Counted from the stretch's first letter, positions 20,235 to 28,423 are shown. The stretch is 45,737 nucleotides of DNA from Rhodovulum imhoffii (GCF_003046545.1 NZ_QAAA01000019.1:1-45737), one strand, 5' to 3'. Notes: a model not told the origin generated them from the sequence alone. Numbers and translations are program-made.

Positions 20235-22016
20235 CTAGTTCGAGACCTCTGTTACCCCGAAGCCGGGGGCAGGTTCAATCTCGGGACGCAGGCCAAGAAG
20301 CGGCGCGGCGCGGCGGATGATCTCTGTCGCGACGGGCACGGCCGTCCAGCCAGCGGTGCGGCGCGGGCGCGGGCCAGAGGTTTCCTCGGGTTCGTCCAGC
20401 GTCACAATGAGCACATATTTTGGATCATGGGCGGGGAAAACGCTGGCGAAAGTGGCGATCACCTTGTCCTTGTAGTACCCGCCACCGGGCCTGGGCTTGT
20501 CGGCCGTGCCCGTCTTTCCCCCGACGGCATAGCCGGGAACCTCGCCGAAACTGGCGGTGCCCCGTGTCACCACCTCCCGCAGCATGGAGCGGATCCTGGC
20601 CGACGTCCCGGCAGACACAATCCGCTCTCCCGGTTGGGCGGGGGGGGCCGCCAGCAAGGTCGGCCGCACCCGCGTGCCGCCATTGACAACGGAAGCATAC
20701 GCTGCCGCCAGGTGCAGCGGGCTGGCGGAAAGGCCGTGGCCATAGGAAATGGTCATGGTCGAAATCTCTGACCAGTTGGCCGGGTAAAGCGGCTGCGCCC
20801 CCGGCGCTTCGACCATCTCGACCGGCGTCGGATCCAGAAAACCCAGTTGTTTCAGAAACGCCTTCTGACGCGCCGCCCCGATCTGCAGCGCAACCCTGGC
20901 CGTCCCGATGTTGGAGCTTTTCACAATGACGTCGGTCATCGACAGTTCACGCCCGTAATCGTGGAAATCACGAATCTTGTAGCGTCCCCAAACCAGCGGC
21001 CCCTTGGTTTCGATCATCGTCGAGGGCGCAACCAGCCCCAAATCCAGCGCCTGCGCGGCGGCGAAAATCTTGAAGGTGGAGCCAAGCTCATACACCCCCT
21101 GGACCGCCCGGTTGAAAAGCGGGCTGTCGCCGGCATCTCCTGTGGTCAACGGCGCCGGGCGGTCATTGGGATCGAAGGCCGGCAAAGACACCATCGAAAG
21201 GACTTCACCACTTTTCGCATCCATCAGAACCGCCGCCGCACCCTTGGCGTTCATGAGCGTCATCCCCCCCGCGAGAACCTGCTCCACCGTGGCCTGCACG
21301 GTCAGATCCAGCGACAGGCGCAACGGGGCGGCGCCATTGCCCGGATCGCGCAGGAAATCGTCGAAGGCCCGCTCCACCCCGGCCACGCCGATCACTTCGG
21401 CAGCATGCACGCTCTCGCGCCCGAAGCTGTATCCCCCCAGCACATGCGCCGCCAGCTTGCCGTTGGGATAAAAACGCATCTCACGCGGACCGAAAAGAAG
21501 CCCCGGCTCCCCGATGTCGTGGACACGCTGCATCTGTTCCGGGCTGATGCGCTTTTTCAACCAGATGAAGGTACGGTCACCGGTGAACAGCGCCTGGAGT
21601 TTCTCCGCCTCGAGATCGGGAAAGATTCGCGCCAGTTCCTGCGCAGCCCGCAGCTTGTCGACCATCAGGCGGGGCTGAGCGTAAAGCGAATGCGTCGCGA
21701 GGTTGGTGGCAAGCACCCGGCCCTTGCGGTCCACGATATCGGCCCGCTGCGCCACGATCTGCGCGCCCGGCGCGGCGGCGCGGGGTTCGCTCGGCTCAGA
21801 TGTCGCCAGAGCCCCCATCCGCAACCCGACAAGCGCGAACGCACTGAAAAAGAACACCCCCAGGACCAAAAGACGGCCCTCTGCCCGCTGACGCGCACGA
21901 TCCCGTTGCTGTTCCTGACGCAGGCGCTGGTTTTCCCGTTCGATGGCTGCGGGGCTTTCCCCCCGGTCACGGGCTGCCAGGATACGGGCAAGCGGGCGCA
22001 ACGGGGTCCGGATCAT
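20235..22016 (-). CDS. ftsI: septal peptidoglycan transpeptidase FtsI (PBP3)
   Basis: FtsI cross-links septal peptidoglycan in the periplasm, paired with FtsW. The 593-residue class B PBP has a basic cytoplasmic tail, one membrane segment (LLVLGVFFFSAFALVGL, about residues 49-65), a dimerisation/pedestal domain and the transpeptidase domain. The catalytic motifs are S313-TFK, S367-SN and K501-TG. Its start overlaps the ftsL stop by 4 bases. Confidence 0.98.
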   Translation of the reverse strand: MIRTPLRPLARILAARDRGESPAAIERENQRLRQEQQRDRARQRAEGRLLVLGVFFFSAFALVGLRMGALATSEPSEPRAAAPGAQIVAQRADIVDRKGRVLATNLATHSLYAQPRLMVDKLRAAQELARIFPDLEAEKLQALFTGDRTFIWLKKRISPEQMQRVHDIGEPGLLFGPREMRFYPNGKLAAHVLGGYSFGRESVHAAEVIGVAGVERAFDDFLRDPGNGAAPLRLSLDLTVQATVEQVLAGGMTLMNAKGAAAVLMDAKSGEVLSMVSLPAFDPNDRPAPLTTGDAGDSPLFNRAVQGVYELGSTFKIFAAAQALDLGLVAPSTMIETKGPLVWGRYKIRDFHDYGRELSMTDVIVKSSNIGTARVALQIGAARQKAFLKQLGFLDPTPVEMVEAPGAQPLYPANWSEISTMTISYGHGLSASPLHLAAAYASVVNGGTRVRPTLLAAPPAQPGERIVSAGTSARIRSMLREVVTRGTASFGEVPGYAVGGKTGTADKPRPGGGYYKDKVIATFASVFPAHDPKYVLIVTLDEPEETSGPRPRRTAGWTAVPVATEIIRRAAPLLGLRPEIEPAPGFGVTEVSN

Positions 22017-22342
22017 TGCAGCTCCTCCGCTTTGGGGTCGTGTTGCGGGAACTCCGGATCCGGGTAGGCGACCTGTTCGATCTGACCGAACTGCTCAGGC
22101 CTCAAGGGCAGCAACCCGAGCCGTTCGAACCCAAGCGAGGTCAGATCGCGCAACCGGTCCGGGCGGTTGAGATACGCCCATTCGGCGTTCAGCCGCGCCA
22201 GCGTTTCGTGCATCGCGCCGATCTCACCCTGCAACCGGCTGGCCTCCACCAGTGCCTGCTGGGTGCGGTAGTTTTCGCGATATGCCCAGATCGCAAGCGC
22301 CACGACCGCAAGCGCGGACAGGATATATAGCACACTTTTCAT
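22013..22342 (-). CDS. ftsL: cell division protein FtsL
   Basis: FtsL is a small bitopic protein that forms a coiled coil with FtsB and activates FtsWI. The ATG at 22342 overlaps the rsmH stop by one base (TGATG) and gives 109 residues; a TTG one codon earlier is unlikely. It has a membrane segment (VLYILSALAVVALAIWAY, residues 4-21) and a heptad-rich helix (QALVEASRLQGEIGAMHETLA, read over residues 29-49). The stretch LNRPDRLRDLTSLGF follows. Position between rsmH and ftsI confirms the call. Confidence 0.93.
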   Translation of the reverse strand: MKSVLYILSALAVVALAIWAYRENYRTQQALVEASRLQGEIGAMHETLARLNAEWAYLNRPDRLRDLTSLGFERLGLLPLRPEQFGQIEQVAYPDPEFPQHDPKAEELQ

Positions 22343-23331
22343 CAACCGCCCCTTTCCACCAGTTCAGGCAGACCAAGCGCCCGGAGGTCGGGATGCCCGG
22401 CCGGGGCGCCGGTACGTCGGGCGATACGCAGCTTCGCCGAGCGCGCGCGCGGGTTGGCCCCCATCTCGGCATCATCGGGTCCGACCGCCCGCCGGGTCAG
22501 CACCTGAAACCGGGAGGGCTCCGCCTCGATCTCCGGAGCGTGGCGATTGCCTGCCGCCGCCCGCCCCGACCGATGCTGAAGGAACCGCTTCACGATACGG
22601 TCTTCAAGGGAATGAAACGTCACCACCGCGAGGCGCCCGCCGGGCTTCAGCGCGGCCTCGGCGGCGATCAGCCCGGAGACGAGCTGCCCAAGCTCGTCAT
22701 TCACGGCGATACGCAACGCCTGAAAACTGCGGGTCGCGGGGTGGCTTTGCCCCGGTTTCGGGTGCGGCAGGCAGCCGCCGATGATATCGGCCAGTTGCGC
22801 GGTGCTGACGATCGGAGCGCCGCGCCGCGCCTTGGCGATGGCCCGTGCGATCCGGCGCGAGGCGCGCTCTTCCCCATACTGGAACAGAATATCGGCCAGG
22901 ACGCTCTCCTCGGCCGTGTTGACCAGGTCCGCCGCCGAAGGCCCCGCCCCGCCCATGCGCATGTCCAGCGGCCCATCCCGCGTGAAGGAAAAGCCCCGCT
23001 CTGCCTGGTCAAGTTGCATCGAAGACACCCCAAGGTCCAGGACAACCCCGTCAAGTAGGGCCGGCGCATGGCTGTCAATATCCGAGAAGGTGCCCTCAAC
23101 CAGCATCAGCCGGTCGCCATACACCCCGGCCCACCCCTGCGCCAGGGCGAAAACACTGGGGTCGCGGTCCACGCCGATGACCTTGTCTGCCCCGGCATCC
23201 AGGAGACCGCGCGCATACCCTCCGGCACCGAAAGTCCCGTCCAGCCAAAGGCCCGAAACCGGCGAGACGGCCTCCAGCAGCGGGCGCAGCAGCACCGGGA
23301 TGTGCGGCGCATGGCTGTCCGACCCGGCCAT
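22342..23331 (-). CDS. rsmH: 16S rRNA (cytosine1402-N4)-methyltransferase RsmH (MraW)
   Basis: RsmH methylates C1402 of 16S rRNA at N4 using S-adenosylmethionine. The 329-residue protein opens with [13 protein letters not shown] and the SAM-binding [14 protein letters not shown] (about residues 33-46), then [33 protein letters not shown] and the C-terminal [11 protein letters not shown]. It starts 3 bp after the mraZ stop and is the second gene of the dcw transcript. Confidence 0.97.
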   Translation of the reverse strand: MAGSDSHAPHIPVLLRPLLEAVSPVSGLWLDGTFGAGGYARGLLDAGADKVIGVDRDPSVFALAQGWAGVYGDRLMLVEGTFSDIDSHAPALLDGVVLDLGVSSMQLDQAERGFSFTRDGPLDMRMGGAGPSAADLVNTAEESVLADILFQYGEERASRRIARAIAKARRGAPIVSTAQLADIIGGCLPHPKPGQSHPATRSFQALRIAVNDELGQLVSGLIAAEAALKPGGRLAVVTFHSLEDRIVKRFLQHRSGRAAAGNRHAPEIEAEPSRFQVLTRRAVGPDDAEMGANPRARSAKLRIARRTGAPAGHPDLRALGLPELVERGG

Positions 23332-23334
23332 CGT

Positions 23335-23841
23335 TCACCCCTCTTCCCGTGGCGGGGCGTATTTTTCCGCCAGCGAAAAGATGTTGAAATCCGGTCCCTG
23401 CGCAGCACGCCAGGCATCGAACGGGGCACTTTGCTCAGCTTCGAAGGTCTCGTAATTCCAGATCTTGAACGTATCCGACGTGGCGAAGAAATAAGCCTCA
23501 TCCATCAGGCCAATCTTGTCACGCAGGCGCTGCGGCAGGATCAGACGTCCGTCGGCATCTATCTCGGTCGGATGGGAAAGACCGTGAAAGTAATGCTCCA
23601 TCATCCGCCGGTCCACGGACCCGCGCGGCATGCGGGCAATCATGTCGTCGATTTCGTCGACGGCCCGCATCGTGAAACATTCAAGGTATTTCTGTAGCTT
23701 GTCCCCGTACACGATGACAAGGCGCGGGCGCAAACCCTTCTGCCAGTCCGGATCGCCCTGCTCCAGGACGCGGCGGAAAGAGGCTGGCACGGAAACCCGG
23801 CCTTTTGAATCCAGCTTTTGCTGAAAATCGCCTCTGAACAT
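23335..23841 (-). CDS. mraZ: transcriptional regulator MraZ
   Basis: MraZ is a ring-forming DNA-binding protein that represses its own dcw operon in E. coli. From the ATG at 23841 it has 168 residues: MFRGDFQQKLDSKGRVSVPA at the start and a second copy of the SpoVT-AbrB-like motif, DADGRLILPQRLR, in the middle. These are the two DxxxR repeats of the family. The frame stays open for 92 codons upstream, but that stretch is the non-coding leader. It is about 15-20 residues longer than E. coli MraZ. Five TGG repeats at 10-bp spacing about 260 bp upstream are its likely operator. Confidence 0.96.
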   Translation of the reverse strand: MFRGDFQQKLDSKGRVSVPASFRRVLEQGDPDWQKGLRPRLVIVYGDKLQKYLECFTMRAVDEIDDMIARMPRGSVDRRMMEHYFHGLSHPTEIDADGRLILPQRLRDKIGLMDEAYFFATSDTFKIWNYETFEAEQSAPFDAWRAAQGPDFNIFSLAEKYAPPREEG

Positions 23842-23882
23842 ATGCGCCACGGTCCTGACGCTCCTCTGCCTGCCCCCGAAGG

Positions 23883-23922
23883 AAAACGGCGGATCGGGCT
23901 GCTGCATTTGCCCGATCCGCCG
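23883..23922 (-). terminator. leader terminator upstream of mraZ
   Basis: A perfect 13-bp inverted repeat (CGGCGGATCGGGC at 23887-23899 with its complement at 23910-23922) surrounds a 10-nt loop. It is followed on the minus strand by TTTTCC. This is the strongest hairpin in the window and lies between the dcw promoter region and mraZ, so it must act as an attenuator if the cluster is read from that promoter. Confidence 0.88.
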
Positions 23923-24090
23923 CCCTCGCCCCATTTCTGGGTGCCCGGCTACGCGCGCCATCTGGGGGGATGTCTGCTCGCCCGCGCGCCGGATCTTGTC
24001 GTCGATGAAAGCGGGGCCTGTATGAAGCCTGCCAGTGCCTGATCGGGGTCTTTGCGCCCCTGTTGAACCCGTCTCATCCGATAGGAAAGT
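23883..24090 (-). ncRNA. upsM: UpsM-like sRNA from the mraZ 5' leader
   Basis: About 255 bp separate mraZ from the operator/promoter region, and on the minus strand this leader ends in a strong intrinsic terminator 41 bases upstream of the mraZ start codon. In R. sphaeroides the same position yields UpsM, a roughly 206-nt abundant sRNA made by partial termination in the mraZ leader. Here termination near 23883 with a start near 24090 would give about the same size. The upper limit (5' end) is inferred from that comparison, not seen directly. A second imperfect stem (CCGGC ... GCCGG with GCGCG/CGCGC) lies around 23944-23992. Confidence 0.7.
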
Positions 24091-24096
24091 TGTGCC

Positions 24097-24140
24097 ATGG
24101 GGAGACATGGAAATCAATGGAATTTTATGGCACCCAGTGG
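24097..24140 (-). promoter_or_regulatory. MraZ operator: five TGG repeats at 10-bp steps
   Basis: On the plus strand ATGG occurs at 24097, 24107, 24117 and 24127 and GTGG at 24137, an exact 10-bp period over five units, most followed by GGAG, AAAT or AATT. MraZ of E. coli and relatives binds tandem TGGG-type boxes spaced by 5 bp, i.e. the same 10-bp period. The repeats lie where the dcw promoter should be, just upstream of the inferred leader start. The exact -35 and -10 boxes are not clear. Confidence 0.75.
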
Positions 24141-24346
24141 AATTTACTGTTTCCGTGAAATGGCGATTCCCGAAACGCCCGTTTCGAGTCGCGCTAACGG
24201 CACCACTTTTAGGTGATGCCGCCAGAAAACCTTCAATATGTGGGGGAAAACAATCTAAGCGTGTAATTTGGCCGGGGGTTCGGAAAAATCGCCCCTACCC
24301 CCTCCGGCCACATTTCCCCGACCCACGAAGTGATTCGTTCTGCCCG

Positions 24347-24362
24347 GAACGGCCCCGTTCCA
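24347..24362 (-). terminator. possible terminator hairpin after mrp
   Basis: A perfect palindromic stem GGAACGG-cc-CCGTTCC lies 12 bp downstream of the mrp stop. It has no clear T run, so termination is uncertain. The remaining gene-free DNA between here and the MraZ boxes (24141-24346) should contain the upstream part of the dcw promoter; no gene is visible in it. Confidence 0.4.
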
Positions 24363-24373
24363 TGAAATCCCGC

Positions 24374-25435
24374 TCAGGCCACACCGCCACGTACCATCCC
24401 TTCGGCAAGGCGGGCATAAGCCTCCGCCAACGGGCCGTCGCCGGCGGCGACAGGCGCACCGGCATCCCCGCCCTGCCGCACCTCCAGGGCCAGCGGCAGT
24501 TCCCCCAGAAACGGCACACCGATTTTTGCGGCCTCCGCACGCACGCCGCCATGGCCGAAGATATGCGCCTCATGCCCGCAATTGGGGCAGATATAGCCGG
24601 ACATGTTCTCGATCAGGCCCAGAACCGGGGTCTTGAGCTTGTTGAACATGTCGATCGCCTTGCGAGCGTCCAGCAGCGCCACATCCTGCGGCGTGGACAC
24701 AACCAGCGCCCCCGTCAGGTTCGTGCGCTGACAAAGCGTCAACTGCACGTCCCCCGTACCGGGAGGCAGGTCGACGATCAGCACATCGAGTTCCCCCCAA
24801 TGCACCTGCCCCAGCATCTGCTGAAGCGCCCCCATCAGCATCGGCCCGCGCCAGACGACCGCCTGCCCATCCTCCAGCATCAGGCCGATGGACATCAACG
24901 TCACGCCATGTGCCTGCGGCGGCAGGATGGTCTTGCCACCGGGTGTGGCACCGGGGCGTCCGCTGACCCCCATCATGCGCGGAACCGACGGCCCGTGGAT
25001 ATCGGCATCGAGAAGCCCCACGCGCCGCCCCTGCCGTGCAAGTGCCACTGCAAGATTGGTCGCGACGGTGGATTTGCCCACCCCGCCCTTGCCGGATGCA
25101 ACGGCGACAATCCGCTCCACCCCGGTCAGCGGAATCTCCTCCGGCGTCGGATGCCGGCCGATCCTGATTCCGGGCGCGGGCCTTGACGCTGCGGGCGCGG
25201 TCAGCACAACAGACACCGTCCCGACCCCCTCCAGCGCGGCAAGCGCCGCCTGGGCGCGGGCACGCACATCTTCCAGCGCCTCCGCCTGGGTCGCGTCTGC
25301 CGCCTCGATGACGAAGCGAACGGTCGTCCCCTCAACCGTCAGGGCACGTACCATGTCCCGATCGATGAGGGTCCCGCCGCCGGGTATCTCCAGGCGGGAC
25401 AATACGGAAAGAACCTCGTTACGGGTTACGGGCAT
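24374..25435 (-). CDS. mrp: Mrp/ApbC family iron-sulfur cluster carrier ATPase
   Basis: Mrp (ApbC) is a P-loop ATPase that binds and hands on Fe-S clusters in the cytoplasm. The ATG at 25435 is preceded by GGAGGT at good distance and gives 353 residues; an ATG four codons earlier is an alternative. An N-terminal MIP18/DUF59-like domain (about residues 1-95) precedes the deviant Walker A ASGKGGVGKST and DADIHGPSVPRMMG. The cluster-binding pair is in NMSGYICPNCG. A second member of this superfamily lies in the molybdoenzyme operon at 35688-36725. Confidence 0.95.
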   Translation of the reverse strand: MPVTRNEVLSVLSRLEIPGGGTLIDRDMVRALTVEGTTVRFVIEAADATQAEALEDVRARAQAALAALEGVGTVSVVLTAPAASRPAPGIRIGRHPTPEEIPLTGVERIVAVASGKGGVGKSTVATNLAVALARQGRRVGLLDADIHGPSVPRMMGVSGRPGATPGGKTILPPQAHGVTLMSIGLMLEDGQAVVWRGPMLMGALQQMLGQVHWGELDVLIVDLPPGTGDVQLTLCQRTNLTGALVVSTPQDVALLDARKAIDMFNKLKTPVLGLIENMSGYICPNCGHEAHIFGHGGVRAEAAKIGVPFLGELPLALEVRQGGDAGAPVAAGDGPLAEAYARLAEGMVRGGVA

Positions 25436-25668
25436 CGGCACCTCCATCTCTGGGCCTAACTTGGCGCCTGAGCGGGCAAGAGCAAGCGAAAAGAGCCATA
25501 ACGCAAAACCGGGATTCTCGGGAAAGGGGTTAAATTAACTTATGCGTTTTCTGCATGGCAGAAATCCGAAAACACCCATTGTGCAGATGCAGCATAGTAT
25601 TATCTTGGAAGCATCAACGGAAACGGGGCTTCACTCCCGTCTCGGCGACACCACAGGACGCAACGCAA

Positions 25669-25899
25669 ATGGCACAAGCAAACCTTGTACAATCCGGTGA
25701 AATCCGGCCCCTCCAGAGGTTGGAAGCCTTTGTCGCATTGCGGCTGGAAGCCCTTGTAAAGTACGCCCGCTACCGGCAGACGCTGCGCGAATTGAACGGT
25801 CTGACCAATGCTGAACTGGCGGATATCGGGCTGAGCAGGCCGACACTTCGTCGCGCCGCCCTTGAAGCTGTCTATGGCAGCAAAGAAATAAACGGTTAA
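25669..25899 (+). CDS. ccaF1: DUF1127 protein, CcaF1-like RNA-binding protein
   Basis: The ATG at 25669 gives 76 residues. The C-terminal half, YRQTLRELNGLTNAELADIG and following LSRPTLRRAA, is the DUF1127 domain (Arg-rich helix pair). In R. sphaeroides the DUF1127 protein CcaF1 is an RNA-binding protein encoded just in front of the CcsR RNAs and made under stress sigma factors. The same arrangement is seen here: four CCTCCTCCC hairpins follow at once, and the stop codon TAA is itself part of the first hairpin stem. The 233-bp upstream region (25436-25668) has no other gene. A promoter-like TTGTGC-13-TATTAT (about 25579-25603) is only a weak candidate, so the presumed RpoH control is inference. 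Confidence 0.85.
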   Translation: MAQANLVQSGEIRPLQRLEAFVALRLEALVKYARYRQTLRELNGLTNAELADIGLSRPTLRRAALEAVYGSKEING

Positions 25900-25930
25900 G
25901 GAAGCCCCTCCTCCTCCCTGGGTTTCCTTA
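25897..25930 (+). ncRNA. ccsR1: CcsR/cuckoo RNA hairpin 1
   Basis: The stem TAAGGAA-G-CCC / GGG-T-TTCCTTA (11 bp with one G-U) surrounds a loop holding CCTCCTCCC (25910-25918). The stem begins with the TAA stop of the DUF1127 gene, which fits processing of the RNA out of that mRNA. The loop is complementary to a Shine-Dalgarno sequence. Confidence 0.8.
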
Positions 25931-25935
25931 TTCTC

Positions 25936-25968
25936 GCGGCGACATCTCCTCCTCCCTGATGTCGCCGC
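25936..25968 (+). ncRNA. ccsR2: CcsR/cuckoo RNA hairpin 2
   Basis: A perfect 11-bp stem GCGGCGACATC / GATGTCGCCGC carries an 11-nt loop with CCTCCTCCC (25948-25956). It lies 5 bases after hairpin 1. A small GGGGC/GCCCC hairpin around 25978-25992 follows before the next unit. Confidence 0.82.
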
Positions 25969-26000
25969 CCTTTATTCGGGGCAAAAGGCCCCAACGGAAT

Positions 26001-26037
26001 GCAGCGGGTGCCCTCCTCCTCCCTGGCCCCCCTGCTG
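26001..26037 (+). ncRNA. ccsR3: CcsR/cuckoo RNA hairpin 3
   Basis: An imperfect stem (CAGC-GGG-t-GCC / GGC-cc-CCC-t-GCTG) carries a loop with CCTCCTCCC at 26015-26023. It has the same architecture as its neighbours with compensating differences in the stem, which points to selection for the loop. Confidence 0.78.
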
Positions 26038-26042
26038 ACAAG

Positions 26043-26083
26043 ACGGCGGCGCCCCTCCTCCCTGGCGTCGCCGTTTCTTGTTT
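26043..26083 (+). ncRNA. ccsR4: CcsR/cuckoo RNA hairpin 4 with terminator tail
   Basis: The stem ACGGCG-G-CGCC / GGCG-T-CGCCGT (11 bp with one G-U) surrounds a 10-nt loop with CCTCCTCCC (26054-26062) and runs straight into TTTCTTGTTT (26074-26083). This last hairpin probably doubles as the terminator of the DUF1127-RNA transcript. The uvrD stop on the opposite strand lies 10 bases further on. Confidence 0.82.
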
Positions 26084-26092
26084 CCGCCTGCC

Positions 26093-28423
26093 TCAGAACG
26101 GGACATCCCCGGCACGGTCGGCGGCGGTCACGAACCGCGCCACGACCTTTTTTGCCCCGGCCTTGTCGAATTCCACATCCAGCTTGTCGCCCTCCAGCCC
26201 CATAACGGTGCCGTAGCCGAATTTCTGGTGGAACACCCGGTCCCCGGCGGTGAACCCGACGGGCTGCGCCTCGATCACCATCGCACGGGGGGCGGGCTGG
26301 CCGGCACGGGCCTGCATCCGGCGCCAACCGGGAGAATTATATACATCCGCCCGCGCCGCGCGCTGTTCGACCCCCGGCGCAGAAGCGCCATACCCCCCGC
26401 CGTAAAGGCCGGGAGGGGTCAACACCTCGACATGATCCTCTGGCAACTCGTCTATGAAACGCGACGGCAGCGCCGACTGCCACTGGCCGTAGACCCGGCG
26501 GTTGGCGGTAAAGGAAATCGTGCAGATTTCCTCTGCCCGCGTGATCCCGACATAGGCAAGGCGGCGTTCTTCCTCCAGCCCCTTCAGGCCGTTCTCATCC
26601 ATCGCGCGCTGAGAGGGAAACAACCCGTCTTCCCATCCCGGCAGGAACACGACGGCAAATTCCAGCCCCTTGGCCGCATGGAGCGTCATGATCGATATCT
26701 TCGGCTCTTCCGCGTCGCTCTCATTGTCCATGATAAGCGCGACATGCTCCAGAAACCCCTGAAGATTCTCGAATTCCTCCAGCGCCTTGACAAGCTCCTT
26801 GAGGTTTTCCAGCCGTCCCTGCGCATCGGGAGATTTGTCGGCCTGCCACATGGCCGTATAACCGGAATCGTCAAGAATGATCTCCGCCAGTTCGACATGG
26901 CTTTGCGTGGGATTCAGCACCTCCGCATGCCAGCGATCAAGGGCCTCCAGCAAAACCCGTAACTGCGCCGCGCCCTTACCGGTCAAGCCGCCCCCCTGTA
27001 GCACCCGCCGGGCCGCTTCGACCAGCGGGGTTCCAAGATCGCGCGCCGCCGTCTGGATTTTCTGCTGTGCCTTGTCGCCAAGACCCCGCTTGGGGGTGTT
27101 CACGATACGTTCGAAGGCCAGATCGTCCGCCGGGCTGACCGCGAGGCGGAAATAGGCCATCGCATCCCGAATCTCCAGCCGCTCGTAAAAACGCGGTCCG
27201 CCGATTACCCGATAAGGCAGACCGATGGTCAGGAAACGATCTTCAAAGGCGCGCATCTGGTGGCTGGCCCGCACCAGGATCGCCATCGCGTCCAGCGAAA
27301 AGGGGCGCAGGCTGCGCGTTCCCCGTTGCAGGGCCTCGGCCTCCTCTCCGATCCAGCGGGCTTCCTCTTCTCCATCCCAATGGCCGATCAGGCGAACCTT
27401 TTCGCCTTCCTCCGCGTCCGTCCACAGCGTCTTGCCCAACCGTCCCGTATTGGCGGCAATGACACCGCTGGCCACCGACAGGATGTGGGGGGAGGAGCGG
27501 TAGTTCTGCTCCAGCCGGATCACCTGCGCACCGGGAAAATCCTTTTCGAAGCGCAGGATGTTGCCCACCTCGGCCCCGCGCCAGCCGTAGATCGACTGAT
27601 CATCGTCGCCCACGCAACAGATGTTGTGATGCCCCCCGGCCAGCAGCCGCAGCCACAGATACTGCGCCACATTGGTATCCTGGTATTCATCCACGAGAAT
27701 ATAGCGGAACCAGCGCCGGTATTGTTCCAGCACATCCGGATGGGTCTGCAAGATCGTGACCACATGCAACAGCAGATCCCCGAAATCGGCCGCGTTAAGG
27801 GCTTTCAACCGCTCCTGATACGCCGCGTAAAGCGCCACGCCACGCCCGTCAAAGGCAGAGGCCTCTGCCACCGGCACCGCGCCCGGCCCCCAGGCCCGGT
27901 TTTTCCAGCGATCGATGAGCCCGGCCAGCTGGCGCGCGGGCCAGCGTTTTTCATCCAGGCCGGACGCCACGACCAACTGTTTCAGCAGACGAACCTGGTC
28001 GTCCGTGTCCAGAATTGTGAAATTCGGCTTCAACCCCGCCAGCTCCGCATGGCGCCGCAACAGCTTGACGCAAATCGCGTGAAAGGTTCCCAGCCAGGGC
28101 ATCCCCTCGACCGCGTGGCCCATCAGGGCCCCCACCCGCGTTTTCATCTCTCGTGCGGCTTTGTTGGTAAAGGTCACGGCCAGGATTTCATTAGGCCGGG
28201 CACGGCCGGTATTGAGCAGATGCGCAATGCGGGTCGTCAGCGCCTTGGTCTTGCCGGTCCCCGCCCCGGCCAGCATCAGAACCGGACCCTCCAGGGTTTC
28301 CACCGCCTGCCGCTGGGCGGAATTCAGGGTGTCAAGATAGGGCGCAGGCCGCGCGGCCATGGCACGGGCGGATAGCGGGCGGGCGGCGGCCTCGAAGGCG
28401 TCATCTTCATCAAATCCGGTCAT
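26093..28423 (-). CDS. uvrD: ATP-dependent DNA helicase UvrD/PcrA
   Basis: UvrD is a 3'-5' superfamily 1 helicase for nucleotide excision and mismatch repair. The 776-residue protein has the Q-motif region LNSAQRQAVETLEGPVLMLA, Walker A AGAGTGKTKALT, motif Ia AVTFTNKAAREM, motif II VDEYQDTNVAQ and motif III DDDQSIYGWRGA. Motifs V/VI are SIMTLHAAKGLEF and RRLAYVGITRAEE. The C-terminus has the Tudor-like fold seen in UvrD/PcrA (GDRVFHQKFGYGTVMGLEG). It faces the CcsR array and is divergent from pyc; the 297 bp between it and pyc (28424-28720) hold no gene but should hold both promoters. Confidence 0.97.
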   Translation of the reverse strand: MTGFDEDDAFEAAARPLSARAMAARPAPYLDTLNSAQRQAVETLEGPVLMLAGAGTGKTKALTTRIAHLLNTGRARPNEILAVTFTNKAAREMKTRVGALMGHAVEGMPWLGTFHAICVKLLRRHAELAGLKPNFTILDTDDQVRLLKQLVVASGLDEKRWPARQLAGLIDRWKNRAWGPGAVPVAEASAFDGRGVALYAAYQERLKALNAADFGDLLLHVVTILQTHPDVLEQYRRWFRYILVDEYQDTNVAQYLWLRLLAGGHHNICCVGDDDQSIYGWRGAEVGNILRFEKDFPGAQVIRLEQNYRSSPHILSVASGVIAANTGRLGKTLWTDAEEGEKVRLIGHWDGEEEARWIGEEAEALQRGTRSLRPFSLDAMAILVRASHQMRAFEDRFLTIGLPYRVIGGPRFYERLEIRDAMAYFRLAVSPADDLAFERIVNTPKRGLGDKAQQKIQTAARDLGTPLVEAARRVLQGGGLTGKGAAQLRVLLEALDRWHAEVLNPTQSHVELAEIILDDSGYTAMWQADKSPDAQGRLENLKELVKALEEFENLQGFLEHVALIMDNESDAEEPKISIMTLHAAKGLEFAVVFLPGWEDGLFPSQRAMDENGLKGLEEERRLAYVGITRAEEICTISFTANRRVYGQWQSALPSRFIDELPEDHVEVLTPPGLYGGGYGASAPGVEQRAARADVYNSPGWRRMQARAGQPAPRAMVIEAQPVGFTAGDRVFHQKFGYGTVMGLEGDKLDVEFDKAGAKKVVARFVTAADRAGDVPF

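Noticed and set aside
23842-24117. 92-codon upstream extension of mraZ, and a 74-codon plus-strand frame at 23818-24042
   Set aside because: The stretch is the structured leader with a perfect terminator; neither frame resembles a protein, and MraZ homologues start at MFRGDF.
25555-25668. 38-codon upstream extension of the DUF1127 gene
   Set aside because: DUF1127 proteins of this kind are short and begin near the ATG at 25669; the extension has no similarity.
25897-26083. CRISPR-like array suggested by repeated CCTCCTCCC
   Set aside because: The repeats are only 9 bases, lie in loops of different stems and have no equal-length spacers; they fit cuckoo RNAs.
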